A stretch of 64,000 nt of DNA from Rhyacophila brunnea (Eukaryota; Arthropoda; Insecta; Trichoptera; Rhyacophilidae): contig JAGYXB010002072.1 in the NCBI GenBank assembly GCA_022495005.1, positions 1-64,000 on the forward strand, written 5' to 3'. The position numbers and the translations under genes are program-made. The notes beneath the pieces were generated by a model. The model worked only from the letters and a program-made list of their open reading frames with translations, was not told the DNA's origin and ran no database searches. Numbering within the stretch: position 1 is the first letter of the stretch; each line of letters opens with the position of its first letter. This document shows, piece after piece, positions 36,097 to 47,995 of the stretch.

Positions 36097-36521
36097 TTAG
36101 TTTACATTTTTAACTATCCGTCAAACAACCAATATATGGAAAAGTAGTGTATAGCGATTTGTAACGTAACGCAACGGTGTCCTTACGTGGAACAGTCTTT
36201 AAGTGTAACAAACAGAGCGTACAAAAAGTGTCTGAATAATAATACTGACGTCAAATAATGTAACAATAAAATAGTAAAGTAGAGGCAATCGAGAACATTC
36301 CCAGAATTATTAGCCGACCGAGGAACCAATTCGTTTGGCGCAGTGTGCTTTGAAAGGTATCTACTTTCGATTTCATTTCATAAGTCTGCTGATGAAGCTA
36401 TCGCTAGTATGTTCGAAGAAAGATTGCAGTGCACAAATTAATTTAAAACCACGAATATGTTTTATTTTTTAGTTGTACACGTTCACTATTTGAGTGAAGC
36501 ATACTATGGACGTTATGTGGC

Positions 36522-36950
36522 ACTAGCGTTGCAAACCTAGCATTTTTCTTGCCAGATCTAGTATTTTTGAATATGCATCTAGCTTGGCAAACCAGCGTTT
36601 GGCATTAAATCAAAAATTTTTCGACACCAAAAACAGCTTAAAACTTCTTATAAAAACTCTAGAATATTATAACAGATTTGGTTGGAAATCAGTTGTTTGA
36701 TATTTTGTAGGTATATACATTATAAATCTTATAAATAAAATGTATGGTACATATACAATGATGACTCAAGTTCTTATCTGTATTAATTTTATGACGTTTT
36801 TAGTTATAAAACACGAAATTATTCTTAGATCGTCTAGCCAAAACAATGTCAATAATTAGCTACCCTATAGCAATACCTAGCATTTTTTTATCACATCTAG
36901 CTTTCATTCCTACCCTATTTGGCATATTTTTGTGAATCCCTGTTTGACTC
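36522..36950 (+). mobile_element. Repeat family D, copy 3
   Basis: Contains ttgccagatctagtattttt, ggcattaaat and a distal ggcatatttttgtgaat, in the same order as the other members. Longer than copy 2 because of internal AT-rich sequence. Confidence 0.6.
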
Positions 36951-37121
36951 ACTGTGTTGTACCTTTAAAGATCCCTACCGCTTTACAGTCTATTTGCGTC
37001 GTCACTGATTATGTCAGTATAATAAATATGCTGTATATATATAGCTGTATAATATCTTTATCTTGTGAATAGTATTCAGCCACCTTTCAGAAGTCGTAAT
37101 AAAAAAATGTCAATAAATTCT

Positions 37122-37160
37122 CAGCTCTGTGGAGGCCCATGTGATATTCTTAGGATTGAA
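37122..37160 (+). repeat. SINE 3' fragment
   Basis: Matches only the 3' end of the SINE (ctctgtggaggcccat, then ttaggat). The tRNA head is missing, consistent with 5' truncation or decay. Confidence 0.55.
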
Positions 37161-38645
37161 AATGGTTAAAAAATAGTACCTCATTTATAAACGAGTTAAT
37201 AAAATTTAGCTTTCCCATTCTACACGCAAGCTTATTGAAACTATATTATGACGGTATGATTTCTTATCGTTATTAAAACTATATAAATTTGTATTGAAAA
37301 TCTATCATCAATTAGTAATACGTAATGTATTCATTTAAAAAATATATATACGACGTGACAAAAAACGACTCAAAATATACCTTGCGATTCCAGTTTTATC
37401 CAATGAAATAAAAGAAGCAACTTCCCGATAGTATTTTGTTTAGATGTATATTTTTATTGCGAGAAAACTCACTTCCAAATTTATGACATTTTGATGTCGG
37501 TATGAATTTGCTCACCGAACAGACTATAACTCTCATATTTGCGCCGCTGTTTCGTATCATAAAAAGTGAATTGAGCTCTTCTCAAAGGAGAAGCGAAAAA
37601 AGCAAACTCGATTCACGTTTACTTTCGACACATTTATTTCACAAATGCCCCTCGCGTTAAATCACCAAGCACCTTAGTAATTGCAAGACATACACGAACA
37701 TATTTTAAATGAATTTTAAATTTTAATTAAATAATTTTAAAGTCGGTACCTATTAGTTGGACACAATTAGTTAGATACTTTCATTTTTATGCGTAAAAAT
37801 TTTAGTTTGCGCACCCTAAAAAAGAAATGCCGAGACGAATGAACAAAAGACTTTACGTAAAACGTCACGCCGACATGTTGAATGTTGGCGATCTTTTTTT
37901 GGTGGTATTAATATGTTTGAGCTGCTTGACTGAGAGCAGGGGTAAAGAATGTTTATTTTTACACGTTCTTTCGATAGATTTTTCAACATGAATGTACCTA
38001 TATTCCGTACCTTTCAAACAGTCTATCGTTGATTGCTCTAGTCGAAGTCATGGAGCACTGTTAAATAATTTAATGTAATGTACCGCAATTTAAGAGTATC
38101 GGTACCTATAGCCCGTCCATTCAATGTCATTCATTATAATATCTAGTATTTTTTGCTTATTGCGCAAACAGAAAATGCCACTCAAACTACGGATGCGTTT
38201 TACAAGTGCGTTGATCGCGACAACGAAATTGGAACTAGTTTTCTGTGTTTAGTTTGAATGTAGGTCAATCAGTAGGTACGGATGATTAATGGCGGGAATA
38301 TGTATGAGAAACATGCCACGCGATGCTACGAAACATCAGCAGGTAATCATATAAAAATAGAAAAACCTAAGATTTAAAAAATCGAAAATTTGGAATTTAT
38401 CTTTTTTTTTAAGTTGTGTAGCGGCCCTGATTCAACCAGTCCGCTGTGGGCCTCGGTATAAACAAGACACATATTACACAGCTATGCACAGAAGTCTAAT
38501 TTATTATTAACTTATATAATCAACTTAAATAAATTTAATATCAAAAGTGTCCTCATATATTTCACTGATCACACATCTAATATCCAATCCCAGTCTTTTT
38601 ATCCCATGGATAAATCGCAGTCGGAGAAGATTATTATTAAATACT
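37161..38645. other. No recognised gene
   Basis: Contains modestly GC-richer parts (about 37500-37680), but no frame or repeat could be supported. Confidence 0.35.
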
Positions 38646-38672
38646 TACATAATAATCTTCTTGGTCGTGCAC

Positions 38673-39100
38673 TCATGGCTGAGGATCGTGACCACATTTA
38701 AATTTCGCCATCCTTTGAGCGACCAACACTTTCCATCCTTCTCGATCTTCCGCTTCTCTCAGGACAGAATGGATGGTGCCCCCACTACTTCGCCTTCCCT
38801 GGAGGCTACCCAAAACTACCAGTCTCTCCAGGTTATCCGGTCCGCGCCTGACAATTTGTCCAAAAAACTGCAGAATTCTTCTCAGACATATCGTCGATAG
38901 TCGTTCCTTTAACTTCTGTCTCTGGATGATTGACTGGTTCGTCCTGTGCTCCGTCCAAGAAATGCGAAGCATCCGGCGCTAAAACCACATCTCAAAGGTA
39001 TCAATTGCCTTCTGTTCTATTGCCTTCAGGGTCCACGATTCGACTCCATATAGAAATATCGAGAACACTAATGTTTGCACAAGCATCATTTTTGTGGCAA
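38673..39100 (-). pseudogene. C-terminal part of the same LINE protein
   Basis: The minus-strand frame reads MLRISWTEHRTNQSI, LSTICLRRILQFFGQIVRR and ends KCGHDPQP, a C-terminus characteristic of RTE-type LINE proteins. Upstream of 38972 the frame continues with FSIFLYGVESWTLKAIEQKA, interrupted by a stop near 38980. Relative to other members an internal part near GGTIHSVLREAED appears shortened. Only about 16 bases separate the stop from the 3' end at 38657, a very short 3' end as expected for RTE elements. Confidence 0.75.
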
Positions 39101-39119
39101 CGAATTGAAAATTTCAGAG

Positions 39120-39814
39120 AGTTTAATACCCCTATGATGTTATGCTTTATTGACTATCAGAAGGTATTCGACTGCGTAAGATAGAACTGTATGTGGAAGG
39201 TACTTCTGGAAATGGGAGTTCCATCGCACCTTACGTGTCTTATCAAAAACTTATATAGCAATAGCCACACAAAGGTAAGAGTAAATAGTGCGTTTTCTGA
39301 GAGTTTCCGAACCGAGAAGGGAGTTCGTCAGGGATGTGTTTTATCTCCCCAGTTATTCAATATATATGGAGAGCATATAATGCGAAGAGCCCTAGATCAT
39401 TGGCAAGGCGGAATAATAATTGGTGGTCAGAAAATAAATAACCTAAGATTCGCAGATGATACCACACTAATCGCTGCTGATGAAAGAGAACTCACAGAGC
39501 TGCTACACCGGGTAGAGGAAGAGAGTCGCAAATACGGCCTCCTTATTAATAGGAATAAGACCAAGTTAATGGTTGTTGATCGGGCCAACCTTCTACCAAC
39601 ACCAAGTACACCCCAAAACCTCGAAACTGTCGATGAGTTTGTATATCTGGGATCGACCATCAGTAGAAAGGGTGGTTGCGAAGCGGAAATAAGAAGGCGC
39701 ACACATATTGCAAAAAAATGCGATGACACGCTTTAACACTATATGGAAGGATCGGGGAATTTCGATTGCCACAAAAATGATGCTTGTGCAAACATTAGTT
39801 TCTCGATATTTCTA
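39120..39814 (+). pseudogene. Reverse transcriptase part of the RTE-type LINE
   Basis: Translation gives the RT motifs in order: MLCFIDYQKVFDCVR (39134-39181), GVRQGCVLSPQLFNIYGEHI (from about 39321), RFADDTTLIA with the catalytic YADD-type box as FADD (from about 39446), and VYLGSTISRKGGC (from about 39639). Stops at 39182 and a frameshift near 39720 break it. The frame then continues in another register to the inversion end. The host enzyme would copy LINE RNA at a nicked target. The opposing frame 39427-39729 is a shadow. It is missing the endonuclease and N-terminal RT, so it is inactive. Confidence 0.8.
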
Positions 39815-39868
39815 TACATAATAATATGAAATATATTAGTATAATATATTTTAATATTATGAATTTAA

Positions 39869-40075
39869 TTGACAACTGATGCGTGGGATCACGTGTTTAT
39901 TAGAAGCACATTACCCACGACGCGTCGGGTAGCGTATTTCCTCACCAACTTCAACACGGTGTACGGCATTGATTGGATTGCGTGGCATTTGGACGCATCG
40001 ATGTACATTTTAATACTGTTAATAGTATGTTTCTGTTTCATAGTATACAATAGAAAACGGTACTACTTAAGATAG
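39869..40075 (+). CDS. Unassigned small membrane-type frame, 5' incomplete
   Basis: An open frame of 68 codons with no in-frame ATG at its 5' end (it opens at TTG). GC content rises just inside it, then falls. It contains FLTNFNTVYGIDWIAWHLDA followed by a hydrophobic stretch MYILILLIVCFCFIVY (about residues 45-60) and a basic tail NRKRYYLR, a layout for a single-pass membrane protein with a short basic cytoplasmic end. It begins 44 bp after the target duplication of the LINE. An ATG-started frame at 38606 reads up to that LINE insertion from the other side, so the LINE may have split an older frame, though in a different register. I do not recognise the family. It may be an exon, a viral remnant or chance. 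Confidence 0.3.
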   Translation: MTTDAWDHVFIRSTLPTTRRVAYFLTNFNTVYGIDWIAWHLDASMYILILLIVCFCFIVYNRKRYYLR

Positions 40076-42004
40076 ATGATTTCCAGTCCAGTAATTTTTA
40101 TTTTTATTCACGAAAGCATCGTATGTAGAAGTGAATCAAGCCTCTTAAAATATTTGTCATTGTATGATAAAATTTTTAATGAATGTACCTAACTCAGATC
40201 ATTTTTTTGTATCTAAAAAACACTAACTGCACTTAATCCCTTCTTATAAACTCTTCAAACAAGAAACTGACAGCCTTATTAATGAGGACTTGTAATACCT
40301 TATACCTAGATACTAATGGCCTCTAATATTGTGGTATAATGTAACATGCTAATTGGACCTATTTAGAACGATATAATTGCCTAAGAGACAACTTGTTAGA
40401 CAATATTTTGAACTATCATATCATACAAGAAATATAAAATGATTACAGCACTTATTATAGCAATAATTAATTGTGCCTACTAGAACGTTCACATTTCGAT
40501 CAGTAAGCCGCAAATAGAATCAAAATGTAGGCGTTTGTGCGTGCGTTTTTCAATGAATGTTTGGATTAACCATTCTATTATTCATATATCTAATGGGATA
40601 AGCAGATATGTAATAAGCATCTCTTGTAAAATGTCTGATTACTGATTAGATATCTCCTCATTGGAAAGGTGCTTTATCGTGTGTTTTAAATGTAAATTAC
40701 AGGATATAATTCCGATACTATAACCCAATACACTACATTTTGACGCAGGGTTTTGATTGTGTGAGTATCCTACGAAAATGAACTACACATTGTAGACAGT
40801 AGTGTCTGTGTTGCAATTTAAAATAGACCAATATTGAATGAGCGTCAGTGCATGAAACAAGAGCAGTTGTCAGAACGAAATACAAGCGTATTCTTAACTC
40901 GTTTATCCAATATTCTTCCACACCCGGGATCGGTTGCCTGTTTCTCCACACCCGTTAGGCATTTTAGTGCCCATTATTTTTGAGTTCTCTAATTTAATAT
41001 TACTGCAATAGTGTATAATGACAATGATGAATCAATTTTTTATTTACATAACATTTATGAATGTAGTATTTTGAATACACAAGATTTTTCGTATTCCTAT
41101 TACTTATAAAAAAAAATGAAAATTATTATATAGAAGGTACCTATGTTTCTGATGTGTTCAATGTTAGAGTGACTTGCTGAAGTATTTAAATTACTAAACT
41201 AGGTATGTTGTTTTGAAACAAAGTTTTTTTTTTATTTAATTCGTCGATAATTATTGAGTTATTTAAGAAAAAAGTAGTATCAATATTCTTAATGGAATTT
41301 GAATGTAAATTATAATTGATTTGACTTTTCAAATATAATCTTCGAGTCATTTTTTGCGAGCTGGGTTTCGCCTTTTGGTATCTTCAGGCACTATTCGCAC
41401 TCGCTAATGGCAAATGAACACCAAGGTTTAGAGGTTTTTGCATAATTTAAAGTAAAATATGAAATCATAATAATTATATAAACATAATTTTATTACCTTT
41501 AACGTATTTCAAAACATAAACAATATTTCTAATTAGGGTATTATTAACTTGGTAGAATTCTATTTTACATACTATTGATAATATAAATTATATTTTTTTG
41601 ACAGATATATTTATTTTTATTAGTTAAAGTGTAGAACAAGTTTATTGATGACCATTTTAAGCAAATTTATCATGCGTTAAAAATACTTAAAGTAGGTATC
41701 TATCTACATACTTACAGTGCCACACATTTTATCTGTAGGATGGGGGAACCATAGTCAAAAACTTGCCAATCAAGACTCGCAACTGGACAGAATCTGTTAT
41801 TCGAATGACGTTTTCAAAATGGCGTAATTATAATTCAATTTTTGTCCGCTCTACAGATAAGTTTGTGGAACTAGTAGTAGTATCTAGTGAATTGCATAAT
41901 TTGACAACTGTATAAAAAAAATCTTTTCGAAGGGAAATAAATAATACAATGAAAACGTCATATTTTCTGTCAAAACTATCGAACTTCGCGGTTATATGAT
42001 ATTT
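40076..42004. other. No recognised gene
   Basis: AT-rich sequence with a frame at 40733-40951 (minus) lacking motifs. No TIR pairs were identified. Confidence 0.4.
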
Positions 42005-42463
42005 TACAACGTTTTTATTAGCTCGTATTCTTGTTTGTCCGATGGTTGTTTGACCAGCACAAATCTTGCAATCGATTTTTAACTAACTTCCCGACTAGCT
42101 AGACATTTGAAACTTTTAGAATATATCAGAACACGATGCCAATGCATTTTTTTAATACTTTTAGCCATCTTTAAGTAGAATTACATTAATTATCAGTTAA
42201 TTCTGTTTTGTATGGAAAGTTATTTCAGAAAAATCCGTAAAAAGTAAAAAACTATTATTGGTTGCTAAGGGGGTGGTCCTAGCAACTAAATTATTAATAT
42301 ATACGTGCAATACTATGGAAATTAAAATGACATTTCAGTATTCTATATTTGTTTGTTTGTTTTTTATTTACTTCATATCAAGTACAAGTTTGAGCATATT
42401 GAGCTAAATAATTCAATAGAAAATTTAAAAACGTTGTATATAAAAAGTTCTTTTTATTTTGTA
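42005..42463 (+). mobile_element. Helentron-like non-autonomous element, copy 2
   Basis: Ends tacaacgttttta (42005) and taaaaacgttgta (42427-42439), then the hairpin ataaaaagttctttttat and TTTGT. The body matches the copies at 11117 and 51896, including gtcctagcaactaaattatt. Confidence 0.75.
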
Positions 42464-43165
42464 ATTTTAATAATGTGTACGTATTATTATGCGATGATGT
42501 TTTGAGAACTGCTTCTCAATCAAAATTATTATCCATAACTGTCAGTTGATTTTAATATTGTTAATCTATTATACGTAAATTATTTATTAACATGCCTTAG
42601 AAACAAGAAGTAACAAGTTCAAATAGTTTTTATCTAATAAATAATAATAAATGCGGATTTTATAATTTTTATTTTGTTTACAAAACTAAATATTTCGCGT
42701 CTTGACATTTACAGTGTTAAGTGATTTATTGTTTTTATGTATAATTTAACGTAATTTTTTTTAATTGTCGACATTTACGTAGAATAAAAAAACGTATTTT
42801 TGGTCATAATTGAATATTTGAAAAAAAAAATGTCGGAATAACACTATTTTACGCATACGTACCGGGCAATTGGTTAACATCTCTTTAAATAAATATAAGA
42901 AGGCCTTCATTCAATACAAACAAAAATACAAAAAAAAAAATCTCGAAAACATTTGTATTAACCTTTCCCATTCTATGATGCCAAATCACACAACATAGAT
43001 ATAAATTCATAAAAATTCATAAATATTATAGGTACTTAATATAACTAGAGCTTGGACAATAACCGGAGGGAGTCGTGTGAACTTTAATATTACAACAATT
43101 GACTTAGACTCAAAAATTATTTATTGTGGTTGAATAATTGGTAGGTACCTAATTAAAGAACAAAA
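42464..43165. other. No recognised feature
   Basis: AT-rich sequence, nothing supported. Confidence 0.4.
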
Positions 43166-43310
43166 AATATTCTGTTCGTCGGCACATTGAAATATGGCGG
43201 CTAGAAACTTTTATTTATAGCCGCCATCGTCGTCCTGTTTTCACGTATCGTTAATATGTACGTATGACATAGATTTTTTGTGATTGTTCATCTAAATATT
43301 TTAAATAATA
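43166..43310 (+). repeat. Dispersed repeat family G, copy 2
   Basis: Relative of 13812-13920. It also has a local stem, atggcggct (43193-43201) with agccgccat (43219-43227). Confidence 0.5.
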
Positions 43311-43528
43311 ATTTTATTATTCCATGCATTTGTCTGTTTATTTTTATACAATAATCGATTCGATCTATAATTTCACAGGGTCAGCTGAATTGGTATTGTA
43401 ACGTGCAAGACATGTGGAACATATTTTTACAAAAGTAAATTACTACGATCGAGCATCACTAGCGGAGGTTGTATTACTAGGTTTTATTAAAAAATAATTA
43501 TTTGCTTGTGTCAACCCATAGGGTTTTT

Positions 43529-43984
43529 GTCATACTTATTTGTTTTCATTGAACTAAGAATAAGTACCATATTTTGCAGGTTGGTGGTTAGTTTTAAAAT
43601 TCAATTAAGCCCTGCCTAAACTAATAATAGTTAAGGCATGCTCCGGCGAAAATAGTGTTTACTTACTGATTTGTTTTCGTTGAATTAAAAAAACATATTA
43701 TTACATATCGTGTTGGTTAGTTTTTTTTAAATTCATTTACCCTTGTCTAACCAAACCATAATCAATAAAAAAAATTCTTTTATATATAAAATTATGTATG
43801 ATTTACTGGCATATTTTTAGATATTTTATTGTTTTGACTTTTATTTACTATGGCTTGGATTAGGCAGGGTTTAGTTGATTTTGTTTTAGTTCAATGAAAA
43901 CTTTTGAAATTTGTTTGATCGATAAAGTTTAGTGTGAACTATTTATGCCGGATATTAACAGCCTACCTCCACCCTTCGCCACTG
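43529..43984 (+). mobile_element. hAT-like MITE family E, 5'-truncated copy
   Basis: Matches 45060-45568 in order, ending in cctccacccttcgccactg, the complement of the hAT-like terminus CAGTGGCGAAGGGTGGAGG. The left terminus is missing. Internal copies of a ggcagggttta-type motif occur in both orientations. Confidence 0.6.
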
Positions 43985-44076
43985 CTACATATATAGGTTG
44001 GATCTATATAACGAAATTTTTCGTCGCGGTCTTTCACAATTCGATGATTTCGATATAAGAAAATATTAAATAATAC

Positions 44077-44286
44077 TTGTATGTGTGCATAGTATTGTGT
44101 TATGTCGGCATGCAAAAACTGCGTCATCATCGCATACGTTCAGTATTCAAATGTGATGAATTTGCATACAGAATGACACTGAATGAAATAGAGATTTCGA
44201 AAATAATGTCGAAACACTTAAAGCAAAAAGGTCAAGAGCACATTTTTTATACTTCTTACAGCATTCATTTTCATTTTTATGCATGA
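44077..44286 (+). other. Short frame, not supported as a gene
   Basis: 69 codons between two hAT-like elements with no recognisable domain. Composition is near background. Confidence 0.1.
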
Positions 44287-44750
44287 CCCCTGGCTGTTTT
44301 GAATAAATCTTTCTTCGTTTTCGTTAAGCATCTGTTTGTCAGGACATTATTTAATTACGTATCTTTATATTCAAATTTATAATAATTAATTTTATCGGTA
44401 GGAGTCAAAATACTTATAAATTTTAAACGTTTATTTATATTGTTTGTTAAATTCAATATAATTAATTACATATATATTATTAATAAAAAGCTACTGCTCA
44501 AATCAATCACTTAAGAAAGAAACATTGAAAGTGATTAAGTTTATTGACTATATTGATAGGTTATGGCTGCGTTTTATGCGTATGTAGTTTGTATGCATTG
44601 GGTGTAATAGCACAATAATTTATTATTATCATCGTCGAGGCATCAAAAACAGTGTAGACATTTTGAAAATATCTTTTTTATGAATTACCTACATGACATT
44701 TTCTTGTGAATTTGAGTATTTGTCGAGACCAGTTACTGTCAGTAAATGCT

Positions 44751-44913
44751 CAGTGGCGAATGGTGGATATATATAAATGTATTGTGTCCTCGCCAAGAAT
44801 CGAACCCGTAGGACCCGGATGAAAGACAATCGCCTTACGCACTGCACTACAATAATTACTGTAATTATCTTGAATATTTTTTTTACCCGTTAAAGCAGAC
44901 GAAACCGCTCCTG
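44751..44913 (-). repeat. tRNA-like unit between hAT-like ends
   Basis: On the minus strand, a tRNA-like segment has A-box-like tagtgcagtgcgtaagg and B box gggttcgattc (plus strand 44795-44805). It lies between CAGTGGCGAATGGTGG at 44751 and, reversed, CAGGAGCGGTTTCG ending 44913, which look like hAT termini. No matching 8-bp duplication was found. Alternatives are a SINE whose end happens to resemble a hAT end, or a tRNA gene captured in a MITE. Confidence 0.4.
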
Positions 44914-44992
44914 ATTATTATATATATATTTTTTTTATTTAGTAATTTAATACAATGCCATCCAATAATAATTGACAGTTAACACCAGGAAA

Positions 44993-45568
44993 CTGTGGTG
45001 AAGGGTGGAGGTAGGCTGTTAAAATCCAACATAAATAGTGCACACTAAACTTTATCAGTCATATACCTATTTGTTTTCATTGAACCAAGACTACAATGGG
45101 TAGATAGTATTATTTAGTTTTTAAAATTCAATTAAACCCTGCTTAATCCAAGCCATAGTAGATAATAGGCAAAAAATATGCGTTTATCTATAAAATATGT
45201 AAAATTATGCCATTAAACCATACTAATTTTAGATATAAGAATAGTTTTAATCGATTAAGGTTTGGTTTAGGCAGGGCTTGATGAATTAAAAAAAACTAAC
45301 TACTTAACGCTATCTGTAATAAATATTATTTCAACGAAAATGAAGAAGTATGACAGAAAAAATGTTTCCTACTTTTGTCGAATCGCCCGTAGCATACCTA
45401 AACAATTATGGTTTGGTTTACGCAGAGCTTATTTTTTTTAAAATTAACCAACACTATCCGCATATTTTATTCTGAGTTCAATGAAAATACTCATATAGTT
45501 CACTGACAAAGATTAGTGTGCACTATTTATGGCGGATCTTATCAGCCTACCTCCACCCTTCGCCAGTG
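44993..45568. mobile_element. hAT-like MITE family E, full-length copy
   Basis: The ends ctgtggtgaagggtggaggt (44993) and, reversed, cactggcgaagggtggaggt (45568) continue as about 65-bp TIRs including aaatagtgcacactaa. Total 576 bp, noncoding. The flanking 8-mers (ccaggaaa and agtaaata) do not match, so the target duplication has decayed. Confidence 0.75.
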
Positions 45569-45867
45569 AGTAAATAAAATTATATGTATTTACAAAATAG
45601 GTACGAAATAGTAACCGTTTTTGTGACTTTTTAATACGGAGAAAATTAAGCCGCCAGAGCGGGCTTTGTGACTTAATGACTCAATTAAGAATTAATGTTA
45701 TTTATGATGAATACAAAATATAGTCAATGAGTGAATATGACTGTAAGTATAATAATATATAACAAGCAATTCCCTGATATTATAATATGTTATCTAAAAA
45801 ACGATAAGTATTCTGTTATTATTATGGAAAAAATGCTAAAAAAGCAAATAATTTACATCGTCTATGG

Positions 45868-46515
45868 CAGTGATGGCGAATCTATGCTATGCGAATGTTA
45901 AAACAAGAGTTGAAGAGAAAAAAATTAGATAGGTAAATTTAATAATTTATAAAATTATTTTTTTTTACAAAAAAGTTTTATAAATAAATATTAGTAAATA
46001 TATTATAAATATTGACAATTAATGAGAACATAGTCATGCGCATTTTCTTTGGATTTTAATGATATATTTACCAATAGATGCGCAAATTCCATTCATAAAT
46101 GACAAATCGCATTGTATAAAAACTAGCAGGCAGATACTCTTCAAGTATAAGCATCCTACGTTGCATATGTCGGTCTTTATGTTTTATGCGGCACAGGTAA
46201 TATTATCGCACTGACCTCATCAGGCGGCGGTGGAAACCGCGCCGCGCACCGCTGATATTGATTGATTTACAATCATTTTACAATTTATAATGATTGCGCC
46301 CACAGAATGAATGTCTCATCTGATCGGAACAATTCTGGCGTCAACTTGTGACCAAAGAACCAAACTAAGTAATATTCAAGAACTCAGTTGTAATTTAAAC
46401 TTTTTGGATATAATTATTTTTTCCCCATGAAAAATTGTTTGGCACGTCAGACAGTCAAAAAAATAAATATTTGGGAAATTTTGACACGCGTACGTAAAAA
46501 GGTTCGCAAACCCTG
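45868..46515. mobile_element. hAT-like MITE, about 650 bp
   Basis: The left end cagtgatggcgaatctatg (45868) and the reverse of the right end (cagggtttgcgaacctttt, ending 46515) have the CAGNG..GCGAA pattern of hAT termini. The interior has no transposase frame. The flanks do not give a clear 8-bp duplication. Confidence 0.55.
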
Positions 46516-46722
46516 GCCTCGCCTATTGTGAATGATAAAACTGATGCGACAATGTGTGGGAGAGATTAGCATTATTATTAGGTTAATCGCAATTTACGAT
46601 AGGGAGGCAAAATCCGAGAAAACTGATTATCCCATTTTATTGATTAAATATATATGCAGTTAGGAAAATGGAAATACGCAAGCGGGTATCTATTAATTCT
46701 ACTCGTGAGTCGTACCTGATAG

Positions 46723-47995
46723 TATTATTATTATTATTATTAAACTGGCGCTAGGGGCCGTTCAGGTCCATGGCCGACTGCACAACGTTTCTCCAGGAAT
46801 CTCTGTCCAGCGCTCTCTCTTCCCAGTTGACTATCCCCAGCCTTTGCGCATCCCTTTGAATGTTGTCCGCCCATCTCCGTCGAGGGCGGCCAAGAGGTCG
46901 AGTGCCAGCTGGTGTGCCTTTGTAAATTCTATAGAGAGTTCTAGATCTTTCAGATCGTACAACGTGGCCCGCCCATCTGAGCCTTCTTGACCTCAGAATA
47001 TTAGTGATTCTAGGCTGGTATCGGTCGAAGAGCTCAGCGTTTGTGCGGGTGCGCCACCGGTGGTTCTCATTGACGGGTCCAAGTATTCTCCGGAGGATTC
47101 TGTTTTCAAACACTTGGAGCGCCTTTTCTTGTTTTTCTGTTAAACCCTACGTTTCACATCCATACATGACGATTGGCTTGATGACCACGTTATACACCCG
47201 GAATTTCGTTTTGATGGACAGCATTTTGGACCTGAACAGACGACTCAGCGCGAAGTACGTTGCATTTCCACTTCTCAGTCGGTCAGAGAGCTCTAGGGAC
47301 ATTTCATTTTTAGAGGTAATGTTGGAGCCCAAGTACTTGAAGAGAGAGGTTCTCTCGAACAAGGAGTTTCTTATTTCAATGTTTCCAGAGGGTTCAATGC
47401 CTCTTGTCATTTTCAAATACTTGGTCTTTCCCACATTTACTCGTAGGTTCAACCTTTTCGCCGTGTCCTCCAGAGGAGTGAAAATATCTCTGACTTCTTT
47501 TTCAGATTCTCCGAGCACCACCAAATCATCTGCGTAGCCCAATATTTTATGGGACCCATTCAGGGTAACTCCACCTTCTGCTTTCAGAGCTTCTCTAACG
47601 GCTTTCTCTAAAGCTAAGTTGAACAGCATGGGTGATAAGGAGTCGCCTTGTTTTAGTCCTGCTGTCACCTCAAAAGATTCTGATATACTACCTTGCATAT
47701 GAATTCTACTTCTGGATCCGTCCATGCATACTTTTATTATATTTATAAGACGGTATTTCAAATTCTTTCAATATATTCCAGAGAGCTTCTCTATCAATAG
47801 AGTCATATGCGGTTTTAAAATCTACAAAGAGACAGTGTACATCTTGGGCGTATTCCCATTTCTTTTCAAAGATTTGGCGCAGTGTAAAGATTTGATCGGT
47901 AGTACTGCGGTTTCGTCTAAAGCCGCATTGGTAGTCACCAAGAATGTTTTCGGCATATGGTAGAATTCTTTCGAGAATAATATTTTGCCGCTAGA
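46723..47995 (-). mobile_element. 5'-truncated LINE with (TAA)n tail
   Basis: The 3' end lies at 46743 and is followed (minus strand) by a run of TAA units to 46723. The 3' untranslated region is almost absent, because the stop lies within 10 bases of the tail. The 5' truncation is near 47995. No target duplication was found. It belongs to a different family from the LINE at 38657-39814 (different RT motifs and C-terminus). Very short 3' ends and TAA tails are usual for RTE and I-type elements. Confidence 0.75.
46751..47990 (-). pseudogene. LINE reverse transcriptase and C-terminus, lightly broken
   Basis: The first segment (about 47990-47765) reads GDYQCGFRRNRSTTDQIFTL and VDFKTAYDSIDREALWNILK. 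After a frameshift near 47760, the next (47761-47150) reads GLKQGDSLSPMLFNLALEKA, ILGYADDLVVLGESE with the catalytic YADD box, and KYLGSNITSKNEMS. A TAG stop at about 47147 separates the last segment (47113-46751), which reads ENRILRRILGPVNE, RRLRWAGHVVRSE and GRPRRRWADNIQRDA, a usual LINE C-terminus. Endonuclease and N-terminal RT are lost by 5' truncation. Only one frameshift and one stop over about 1.2 kb suggest a fairly young copy. The plus-strand frames 47004-47537 and 47724-47963 are shadows of it. Confidence 0.85.

Larger units (their letters stand above)
38657..39814 (-). mobile_element. RTE-type LINE insertion with 5' inversion (twin priming)
   Basis: The 3' part is on the minus strand (39100 down to 38657) and the reverse-transcriptase part is on the plus strand (39101-39814). 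Flanking direct repeats TACATAATAAT at 38646-38656 and 39815-39825 define the insertion exactly. A 50-bp element segment occurs in both parts (39051-39100 reversed, 39766-39814 forward). Read along the minus strand the order is inverted 5' segment, junction, sense 3' segment, 3' end. This is the order produced when a second primer copies the RNA during target-primed reverse transcription. Confidence 0.85.

Noticed and set aside
38547..38982. Plus-strand frames at the LINE 3' part
   Set aside because: Antisense to the RTE-type C-terminus. Part of 38547-38900 lies outside the LINE but has no motif.
39427..39729. 100-codon minus-strand frame
   Set aside because: Antisense shadow of the plus-strand LINE reverse transcriptase segment.
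43166..43310. Possible microRNA hairpin from the ggcggct stem
   Set aside because: The stem is only 9 bp with a short loop and lies in a dispersed repeat.
47004..47537. 177-codon plus-strand frame
   Set aside because: Exactly antisense to the LINE reverse transcriptase on the minus strand, whose YADD and C-terminal motifs are clear.
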